Below, piece after piece: positions 56,081-64,000 of a stretch of DNA of 64,000 bases. The DNA is taken from contig NC_134138.1 in NCBI RefSeq assembly GCF_033958435.1, forward strand, positions 271,909,798 to 271,973,797, written 5' to 3'. The notes under the pieces were generated by a model that saw nothing but the letters and a program-made list of their open reading frames with translations, was not told where the DNA came from and did no database searches. A program made the translations under genes and the position numbers. Origin of the DNA: Carettochelys insculpta. Taxonomy: Eukaryota; Chordata; Testudines; Carettochelyidae. Each line of letters starts with the position of its first letter. Within the stretch, counting starts at the first letter, position 1.

Positions 56081-56790
56081 GGCTACATCTACACGTGCAC
56101 CCAACTTCGAAATAGCTTATTTCGATGTTGCGACATCGAAATAGGCTATTTCGATGAATAACGTCTACACGTCCTCCAGGGCTGGCAACGTCGATGTTCA
56201 ACTTCGACGTTGCTCAGCCCAACATCGAAATAGGCACAGCGAGGGAACGTCTACACGCCAAAGTAGCACACATCGAAATAAGGGAGCCAGGCACAGCTGC
56301 AGACAGGGTCACGGGGCGGACTCAACAGCAAGTCGCTCCCTTAAAGGGCCCCTCCCAGACACACTTTCATTAAACAGTGCAAGATACACAGAGCCAACAA
56401 CTAGTTGCAGACCCTGTATATGCAGCACGGACCCCCAGCTGCAGCAGCAGCAGCCAGAAGCCCTGGGCTAAGGGCTGCTGCCCACGGTGACCACAGAGCC
56501 CCGCAAGGGCTGGAGAGAGAGTATCTCTCAACCCCCCAGCTGATGGCCGCCATGGAGGACCCCGCTATTTCGATGTTGCGGGACGCGGATCGTCTACACG
56601 TCCCTACTTCGATGTTGAACGTCGAAGTAGGGCGCTATTCCCATCCCCTCATGGGGTTAGCGACTTCGACGTCTCGCCGCCTAACGTCGATTTCAACTTC
56701 GAAATAGCACCCAACACGTGTAGACGTGACGGGCGCTATTTCGAAGTTACTGCCGCTACTTCGAAGTAGCGTGCACGTGTAGACGCAGCT
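56081..56790. mobile_element. Harbinger deletion derivative, 0.7 kb, TSD AAT
   Basis: The termini are 'ggctacatctacacgtgcac' and inverted 'gtgcacgtgtagacgcagct', flanked by AAT (56078-56080 and 56791-56793). Subterminal blocks 'tatttcgatgt' and 'cgaagtag' are arranged in nested inverted pairs. The interior has short non-repeated sequence with a 'ctgatggccgccatgg' start-like context but no transposase. It is nearly collinear with 59478-60188. Confidence 0.88.
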
Positions 56791-56793
56791 AAT

Positions 56794-57859
56794 GACCTTC
56801 TGAGGTCTCTTGCAGGCCTAGGATCCTCTGACTCAGTCCACTCATGACATGAGCCAGTACCTGTCACATTAATTTAGCTGGAAGATTTATTATAACATGC
56901 ATGAGAGGCACTACTGGTCCTTCACCTCTCCATGTTTCACCTTAGTTACCTGGCTTGACAATTCCTGGGTATTGTGCTTCAAAGGATACTTAGCAGCAAA
57001 TGGCCCAGACCTTCCAGATACATAGCAACCTGTTGATTTCACTGAGATGAAAATAGGTAAATTTCTTTGAGGATCTGGGTTGATATTTACAAAGTGCTAT
57101 GAGGTGTTCAGTCAGTACATGCAGTAATTGTAATTAAAGTTAGCCACACTTACATTTCAGACATGACCCCAGCTGTTCAAGCTTCAGTTTCAGATTTTCT
57201 TGAAAACTTTCTTTCCATCTGTGTTAACTTCAGAACTCATTATCGGGAACGTCCATGGGGCTAATGAACTTTGGCGCATCTATATATGACAGCTCCAGCT
57301 GGGTGAAGTTCTCTGTCCTTATTTCTGTAAGCCTGGAGACTTCAACGCAAGATGTTCCAATTAAGCAAAGAGGAGGGTTTTATCTGGAGAGTTCATTAAG
57401 TGCCATATGAATAGTGACTGCACCAAATTCCAGAGAGCCAGCATCTCAGTGACTGCAGGTGCACTGTCATTTGCCCAGCAGGTATCTTCTCCATCTGAAC
57501 AGAAAGCTGGAGCCTCGAAAACAACTAAAAAGCATGGACTGTGTGAAGGATGAAGCAAACCTCAGCAATTGTCACAGGCTGCAGATGCTTTTAAGGAGGG
57601 TGAATGAGCACCGTATGCTTCCAAACAGCCTGCACTGTCTGAGTCTGCAAATCTAGGCTAAAAATGAAAATGATGCAGCAGTTGCCACGCACAGATCGAG
57701 GCAAGTTTCCTGTGTAGCTTGGAGAGATGAGTGTGGTACAGTCCAGGAGCTCTGGTTTCATTTCCTGGCACCCGTATGGGTGTGCTATTTGAGTTCTCAA
57801 GATCTCAGTTTACTCCTTTCTCAAATGGGGCTAAGTGAGGGGGTAATCCGTATAGGGCT
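56794..57859. other. Intergenic DNA without identified features
   Basis: No gene or named repeat recognised. Confidence 0.45.
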
Positions 57860-57970
57860 AATCCGTCATGGATGGTGATCAGTCCTGCTGTGAGTGCCGG
57901 GGCTGAACTTGATGACCTCTCTAGGTCCCTTCCAGTTCTATGAGATATGGATATGATATGATATGTATAT
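57860..57970 (+). mobile_element. CR1-like 3' tail with (GATAT)n end
   Basis: 'gatgacctctctaggtccct' and 'tccagttctatgagatatg' are CR1-type tail sequence followed by a short ATATG-rich repeat. It could belong to a CR1 copy or a SINE. Confidence 0.75.
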
Positions 57971-59015
57971 TTATGTATCTCAAGTGCATTTATTTGCCAT
58001 GCAGGGGTGTGGGGAGGGTTGATTCATTCATGTCTGTGACTCTTTCATGTGATTTAGATACTCAAGTGCTATCTCCTAGTAGAAATACCTCCACAGCTAA
58101 GCAGCGCAGCCATACTGGCAGGGGCTGAGAACCTGACCCTGTCTCCCCTGTGCATGTGAGCACCAGTTTGGGTGGAAGGACTCAGATAAGTGAGGGATAA
58201 AGGAGCAAACTCTAAAGCTGGGATTCAGCCACCCCACCCGCATGCACAGCACTGAGCAAACCCACATGATGGGTTTCTTAATTTTTTTTTTCACTTCTTG
58301 CCTTCCTGTTCCGAATGCAGCCGCTCAGCTGCGCAAGGATCTGAAAAGGGTGAAAACCATCACTTGACTTCCCTGCAGTCCTGCTCCCCTCAGGAAAATC
58401 ACCAAGTGATGATGTCCAAAAGCTGCTAATAGCTGCTTTCAGAGTGTGTGTGTTGGGGTGGGGGTGGGGGGTCTTGGGTCAAAGACAATGACAGATCCCA
58501 TTAAAGTCAAAGGGAGGAACAAACACTTTCTTTCAGGTTCCACCATAGGATCCATCAGAGCTCGTTATATGTTACAAGCTGCTGGGGGCTGTAGAGCTAC
58601 CACTTGTGGTGGTAGGCTACATTGCAAATCTGAGTTAGGCTTAGGGACATCGGCTCGCAGGCGGTGTGTGGTGCCCTGGGCTGGCTGTCCTTGAGAGAGA
58701 TTTACAACCCTAAAGCCTGAGATTCAAGACCAAAGAGTGAGACTTTCTAGGAGGTGCAGTATGTCCACAGCCACGCTAGGCCCCTGAGTAAGGAAGTGGG
58801 ACTGGGGAGTGGGTGGAGGGCAAATGCAGGGCCTGTGGCAGAATGGGAGGCACTGAGATAGCCAGCCCTCAGCATCACCTGGACCACTGCACCCCCTTCC
58901 TCCCTGCTCTCAGCACTGCCTAGAGTGTGCCATGCTGCACTCCAGCACTGATTTAAAGTTCCCAGAGCCTTTTCTTTGGATGTGATATAAGGATTGAAAA
59001 TTGTGTCTGAGTAAC
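57971..59015. other. Intergenic DNA without identified features
   Basis: No gene or named repeat recognised. Confidence 0.45.
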
Positions 59016-59018
59016 TTT

Positions 59019-59437
59019 GGCTACGTCTACACGTGCTCCAAACTTCGAAATGACCACGCAAATGGCCATTTTGAAGTTTACTAATGAAGCGCTGAAATGC
59101 ATATTCAGCGCTTCATTAGCATGCGGGCTTTGGCGGCGCTTCGAAATTGAAGCGCCTTGCCACCACGCGGCGCCTCCAGACGGGGATCCTTTTCGAAAGG
59201 ATGCTGCCTACTTTGAAGTCCCATGGGAATAAGGGGACTTCGAAGTAGGCGGCATCCTGTCGAAAAGGAGCCCCGTCTGGACGCGCCGCGTGGCGGCAAT
59301 GCGCGTCAATTTCGAAGCGCCGCCGAAGCCCGCATGCTAATGAAGCGCTGAATATGCATTTCAGCGCTTCATTAGTAAACTTCGAAATGGCCATTTGCGT
59401 GGCCATTTCAAAGTTTGGGGCACGTGTAGACACGGCC
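59019..59437. mobile_element. Palindromic Harbinger-type MITE, well preserved, TSD TTT
   Basis: The termini 'ggctacgtctacacgtgct' and inverted 'gcacgtgtagacacggcc' are flanked by TTT (59016-59018 and 59438-59440). The two arms are almost exact complements, including 'gcgcttcattagcatgcggg', 'cagacgggg' and 'cgaagtaggcggcatcct'. It is non-coding and among the youngest here. Confidence 0.9.
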
Positions 59438-59459
59438 TTTGTGTATGTTGACAAATATC

Positions 59460-60330
59460 GGAGAGGTAGCCGTGTTAGGCTACGTCTACACATGCACGCT
59501 ACATCGAAATAGCTTATTTCGATGTAGCGACATCGAAATAGTCTATTTCGATGAATAACGTCTACACGTCCTCCAGGGCTGGCAACGTCGATGTTCAACT
59601 TCGACGTTGGGCAGCACCACATCGAAATAGGCGCTGCGAGGGAACGTCTACACGCCAAAGTAGCATACATCGAAATAAGGGTGCCAGGAACAGCTGCAGA
59701 CAGGGTCACAGGGCGGACTCAACAGCAAGCTGCTCCCTTAAAGGGCCCCTCCCAGACACACTTGCACTAAACAACACAAGATTCACAGAGCCGACAACTG
59801 GTTGCAGACCCTGTGCAGGAAGCATGGATCCCCAGCTTCCGCAGCAGTAGCCAGAAGCCCTGGGCTAAGGGCTGCTGCACACGATGACCATAAAGCCCCA
59901 CAGGGGCTGGAGAGAGAGCGTCTCTCAACCCCTCAGCTGATGGCCGCCATGGCGGACCCCACTATTTCAATGTTGCGGGACGTGGATCGTCTACACGTGC
60001 CCTACTTCGACGTTCAACTTCGAAGTAGGGCGCTATTCCCATCCCCTCATGGGGTTAGCGACTTCGATGTCTTGCCACCTAACGTCGATTTCAACTTCGA
60101 AATAGCGCCCAACACGTGTAGCCATGACGGGCGCTATGTTGAAGTTGGCGCTGCTACTTCGAAGTAGTGTGCACGTGTAGATGTGGCCTTAGTCTGCATC
60201 TTCTAAAACCACAAGAAATCCTGTGACACCTTATAGACTAGCAGATATTTTGGAGCATAAGCTTTCGTGGGCAAAGACCCGCTTCATCTACAAGGTGCCA
60301 CAAGACTTCTTGTTGTTTTTGTTTCATACT
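59460..60330 (-). mobile_element. Penelope-like tail (with partial hairpin) split by a Harbinger derivative
   Basis: In antisense, 'gagaggtagccgtgtta' (59461-59477) continues after the insertion as 'gtctgcatcttctaaaac', 'atcctgtgacaccttataga' and 'ggagcataagctttcgtggg'. It then turns into a short forward arm, 'ctacaaggtgccacaagact', ending near 60330. Confidence 0.85.
59478..60188. mobile_element. Harbinger deletion derivative, 0.7 kb, TSD TTA
   Basis: The termini 'ggctacgtctacacatgcac' and inverted 'gtgcacgtgtagatgtggcc' are bounded by TTA at 59475-59477 and 60189-60191. The order and length match 56081-56790 (711 against 710 bp). TTA fits the TWA preference of PIF/Harbinger. Confidence 0.93.
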
Positions 60331-61275
60331 GTATTTTAATAACCCTGTTGTCTTAGTTAAGAGGCATCCTCTTAATTAATTAACTAATATTTAACACTCA
60401 TTAGAAGACACTGAAAACTGCACAGGAAACAAAGTTTTGTACCCATTTAAATAAATAATATAAACAATCAAAACTTTTGGAAAGAGCATTGCAAAAAGTT
60501 TCTAACAAAGTACTTAGAGTAAATTCCAGTTACAAGCTCCAGAGTTTTAAACTTTCTGGTCAGCCACAAACCTAATTTGGAATTGGAAGTACAAAATCAG
60601 GCAGCAGCAGAGACCAAAAATAATAACAAAAATGCAAATATAGTGCAGTGTTAAATGTAAATTAATAAAAATAATGGGAAACTTTTAAAAAAATTGGGAA
60701 GTTAAGGAACCTCTTGCTGTGCTTTTTTTTATTTAAATGAGGGTCGTTTATGTCATTGTCCAGTTGTCATTCTTTGAAAGAGAAACCACAGGCTTTTGTT
60801 CAGTACTAGCATTTCCATTCCTGAGGAGCTCATTACTATAAGGCAGGGCCATTCTGAGGGGGCTGGAGGTGAGGCCTGGGGCAATCTCCCCCCCCAGTGC
60901 CTCTGGGGCAGGGCCAAGGGAAACCCCCATGACACAAACCCCACCTCCCATTCTGCTCCTGCATCCCTCCTCCGCTGCAACAGGGCCCAAGGATTACTAG
61001 GGTCTAAGGGAACAGGTGGTAGAGGTGGTTGCCCTCCCCTCCACACTTATCACCTGGGCAGCAGAAGTGGCATCCTGCTCCACCCCGTTGTGCTCATCTG
61101 TATCCCTCCTGTCCATAGCAGAGTTTGAGTGGTTGCTGTGGGGCTCCAAAAGTGCAGGGCCTGGGGCGGCCTCCTCAGTTTGTCCTATGGCCTGGGCGCC
61201 TCTGCTGTGAGGCTCTACCATGCTGTACTACTTAAAAAAGAGGTTATCAAACAAATTGCATCTGCAGAATTTAAG
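60331..61275. other. Intergenic DNA without identified features
   Basis: AT-rich in the first half and GC-rich around 60840-61210. No gene or confidently named repeat. Confidence 0.45.
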
Positions 61276-61602
61276 TACAGGTCGACTCTCTCTAATCCAG
61301 AGCTCTCTCATCCAGCAAACTCCATAAGCCAGCATGATTTTAGTTAGATGGATGACCTGTCAAGGGTGTGCCCAAGTTTCCCGCAGTCCCGTGAAGTTTG
61401 TTTACAGCCACCAGTCCTGACTTTCAGTGTTTTGTGCTATTATTTAGCTGTAATTTACCCCTAGATGTCTTCTAAGAGGCCAGTAAGCAGTGGAAATACT
61501 GGTAATGTGCTAGAAAATATTGACCTCTCATCACCCAGAAAATTCTCTCGTCTGGCAATGGTCAGGTCCCCAGGGTGCTGGAAAAGAGAGGCTCATCCTG
61601 TA
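61276..61602 (+). mobile_element. Tigger-like Tc1/mariner derivative
   Basis: The ends 'tacaggtcgactctctctaa' and inverted 'gagaggctcatcctgta' are bounded by TA. Inside, at about 61466, a start codon opens MSSKRPVSSGNTGNVLENI, which resembles the N-terminus of Tigger/pogo transposases. The rest of the transposase is deleted. Confidence 0.75.
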
Positions 61603-61611
61603 CACTAAAGA

Positions 61612-61645
61612 GGGTTAATAATAAATAAATAAATAAATAATAACA
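61612..61645. repeat. (AATA)n microsatellite
   Basis: A run of 'aataaataaataaataa' in tandem. Confidence 0.85.
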
Positions 61646-62632
61646 AAATATTAATAATGATTATGTGTGTTTGATTTACTTTATCAGTGATGCGGATTTG
61701 TCACAGGTACAAACGGCTCCAATCAACGTTTAAAAAAAAGAAGTCTTGCCTGCTACTGCGACAGTAAAGGACCATGAATTTGTCCAGTATGATTGAAATT
61801 TTGAACTATATTTTGCAAAACCACTTGTTTATTGAGTAAATTTGTGGCTTTTTGACTAAGTATGTATACATGCACACTCAGTGGCCTCCTCTTCTATCCA
61901 GTCTCACACATATGGAAGGTGATCTTATAGCTGCCTGGGTTACCAGAGTACACAAGCTTGAAAAGCAGCTTTTTAAGCTCTAAACTCCATGCCTGTGGTC
62001 CCAAATGTCTAGTTGTGTCTCTGAGTGCCTGAGTAGAAATATTTCACATCTTTCATATTGTAACTCAGAATTAGTGAGATAAGCTTGGGAATGTGCGTGA
62101 GAGTGAGAGAGCATGCTAATGAGTTAGTCACACACCCAGTGAGTAGGACCTGACATGGCTGGTACTGGCAGATAAATTCAAAAGACATAGTTAAGTGTTA
62201 CCCCAAGGGAAATCAGAAAGAGAAGAACTCTTGAGCACAGAACTTGTTGGAGTGGCAGAATGGAGGATTTCTACTGTTTATTTCCAATGTCTTCAGGGAA
62301 ACTGAATTTTGTGGACTTTGTTGGTGAATAAACATTATACCAACACTATTACTGATGCATGTCAGCCCTTTCTCATTCTAATGCAATCAGCCACGCAAGC
62401 TAAAAGGAAAAGGACAGTGTTATTTAGAGATTAAATTAGAAAGGTGCTAACACCCACAGCTCTATTGACTTCCATTGCAGTTGCATGTGCTCCTCACTTC
62501 TGAAAATTAAACTCATCCTATACGTTATTTTTGCTGTGTTCGTCCATCTGCCTGTCTGGGCAAGAACGTTCTGGAAAATTCTATGACATTCAACAAAGCT
62601 CCACAGGATTCCACAACAGTCTACACACCATG
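61646..62632. other. Intergenic DNA without identified features
   Basis: No gene or named repeat recognised. Confidence 0.45.
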
Positions 62633-63068
62633 GGCTACGTCTACACGTGCCCCAAACTTCGAAATGGCCATGCAAATGGCCATTTCGAAGTTTACTAAGG
62701 AAGCGCTGAAATGCATATTCAGCGCTTCATTAGCATGCGGGCGGCAGCGGCGCTTCGAAATTGACGAGCCTTGCCGCCGCGCGGCGCGTCCAGACGGGGC
62801 TCCTTTTCGAAAGCACACCACCTACTTCGAAGTCCCCTTATTCCCCTGAGCTCATGGGAATAAGGGGACTTCGAAGAAGGTGGCGCCCTTTCGAAAAGGA
62901 GCCCCGTCTGAACGCGCCGCGCAGCGGCAAGGAGCGTCAATTTCGAAGCGCCGCTGCCGCCCGCATGCTAATGAAGCGCTGAATATGCATTTCAGCGCTT
63001 CATTAGTAAACTTCGAAATGGCCATTTGCATGGCCATTTCGAAGTTTGGGGCACGTGTAGACACAGCC
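62633..63068. mobile_element. Near-perfect palindromic Harbinger-type MITE
   Basis: The termini 'ggctacgtctacacgtgccc' and inverted 'gggcacgtgtagacacagcc' bound arms that are almost exact complements over about 210 bp, meeting near 62850 ('ctgagctcatggg'). It is the same family as 59019-59437. CATG borders both sides, and the symmetry extends outward (see findings). Confidence 0.9.
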
Positions 63069-63321
63069 CATGGTGTGCCTATAGATGTAGGGTGAGTTCC
63101 TGCTGAGAAGCTGTACAGTGTCTGTCTACAGCTTTCTTCTAGCCCAACTGCTGCTTGCAAGCAGAGGCTCAACGAGTCCGTTAGTATTATTTAAAAAAAC
63201 GCAAACCATGAGGGAGCACCACAAGTATCCCGTGTAAGCAAAAAGTGAACTTATTATTGTTACCTTCAGCCTTTCTCTCCTTTCCCATCTATAATTTTGT
63301 CTTAGGCTATGTCAACATTTA
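63069..63321. other. Intergenic spacer
   Basis: No feature recognised. Confidence 0.45.
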
Positions 63322-63549
63322 GGCTGTGTCTACACCAGAGAGTTTTGTCGACAGAAGAGGTACAGTGTAAACACTTCTGTTGACAGAGAGGGGTGCCGGT
63401 TCCCTGGGCAGCCCTGCTGGCCAAGCTTCCGATCAGCCATTTTCTCAACAGAGGGCAGGGAAGTCTGGCTGTCTGTCCATCTGTTTTTGTGTGCAGATGC
63501 ACTCTGTCCACAGATGTTACTGTTGACAGATGCTTCGAGTGTAGACATA
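63322..63549. mobile_element. Harbinger-type MITE, 'tcgacag' family
   Basis: The termini 'ggctgtgtctacaccagaga' and inverted 'cttcgagtgtagacatagct' bracket 'ttgtcgacagaag', 'ctgttgacag' and an 'ggcagccctgctgg...gagggcag' interior, as in the segment at 935-1279. It is non-coding. Confidence 0.75.
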
Positions 63550-64000
63550 GCTCCAATGTACGAAAGCAGAGCCACAGCATCAGTGCCAAGAGAGAGCTCT
63601 CCCAGAATTACTTGTAAAGCATGTAGGTGAGAGGCATCACTCCAATCACTGGCTGTGACCTGGGGCAGGATGTAGAAGGGGGTGCAGAGTCTGGGAGGTA
63701 GTTTGGATGCACGAGGGGGCTATGTTCTGGGGCAGAGGTCTGGGAAGAGGTGCAGAGGGTTCGGGTGCAGGAGACAGTCATCAAACTGGTTCATTGCAGC
63801 AACGGGGCAGTGCTTGTAGGTATATGCAGCATACTGAAACCTGCTGCCTCCTCCCGGGGCACATTGTGCAGAGACACAAATGCTGGCCCCAGCAGGCAGC
63901 TGCTTCAAGTGGCGTGCTGGGCAGGGCAGACAGAAAGCCTGCCAGAGGTTTCTGCTGGGCTGCTGGCCAGAAGCTACTTACGATAAGCGCTTTCCAGCCA
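63550..64000. other. Intergenic DNA, possibly hAT-derived
   Basis: The purine-rich 'ctggggcaggatgtagaagg' style repeats around 63660-63770 resemble the interior of the hAT-like fragment at 49.9 kb. No gene is seen. Confidence 0.4.

Noticed and set aside
62583..63172. Several 70-106 codon frames on both strands with similar sequences
   Set aside because: They are translations of the two arms of a palindromic MITE, so nearly the same peptide appears on both strands.
1..64000. Endogenous retrovirus
   Set aside because: I saw no LTR pair, primer-binding site or retroviral gag-pol motif. The reverse-transcriptase motifs here are of the LINE type, and the PLE remnants are recognised by their GIY-YIG domain.

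Overview
This is non-coding vertebrate DNA dominated by transposable elements, most likely from a turtle. The evidence is abundant 5'-truncated CR1 LINE copies, dense PIF/Harbinger elements and their MITEs, Penelope-like (PLE) tails ending in 'ctaacacggctacccctctga', a tRNA-headed SINE with a CR1-like tail, hAT and Tigger-like DNA transposons, and old MIR-like SINE fragments. That combination is typical of chelonian genomes; the species cannot be named from this window. I found no convincing host exon, tRNA, rRNA, CRISPR array or prokaryotic-style operon. Every open frame I can interpret belongs to a transposable element and is broken.

Layout. 1-5.7 kb: several Harbinger MITEs, a broken Harbinger transposase, a MIR, a PLE hairpin insertion and a hAT derivative split by a MITE. 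5.7-12 kb: mostly unique, with a CR1 3' end at 7.7-8.0 kb and a 2.4 kb minus-strand CR1 ORF2 remnant at 8.9-11.3 kb. 12-21 kb: sparse repeats, two palindromic MITEs, a PLE hairpin, a LINE split by a PLE tail, and a CR1 end. 21.2-26.9 kb: the most gene-like block, two fused Harbinger elements (A and B). Each has an ORF1-type gene on + and a DDE transposase on - that converge. 26.9-31.6 kb: back-to-back and nested MITEs and a PLE GIY-YIG remnant. 32.4-34 kb: a hAT element with transposase fragments. 34-40 kb: CR1 pieces, a LINE with an inverted 5' part, and a hAT-like element carrying a GC-rich minisatellite. 44-46 kb: a Harbinger ORF1 remnant without its transposase. 46.3 kb: a Tigger-like MITE. 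47.3-49.3 kb: a three-level nested insertion and a PLE with GIY-YIG domain. 52-64 kb: MITEs, a SINE, two long Harbinger deletion derivatives, a Tigger-like element and near-perfect palindromic MITEs.

How the parts relate. Autonomous-type Harbinger elements would have supplied the transposase that mobilised the MITEs sharing their 'ggc..cgtctacac' termini and 3-bp target duplications. One end of element A matches one end of the 0.7 kb derivatives at 56.1 and 59.5 kb. PLE insertions carry 6-12 bp target duplications and often a head-to-head inverted tail. The overlapping insertions give a relative chronology.
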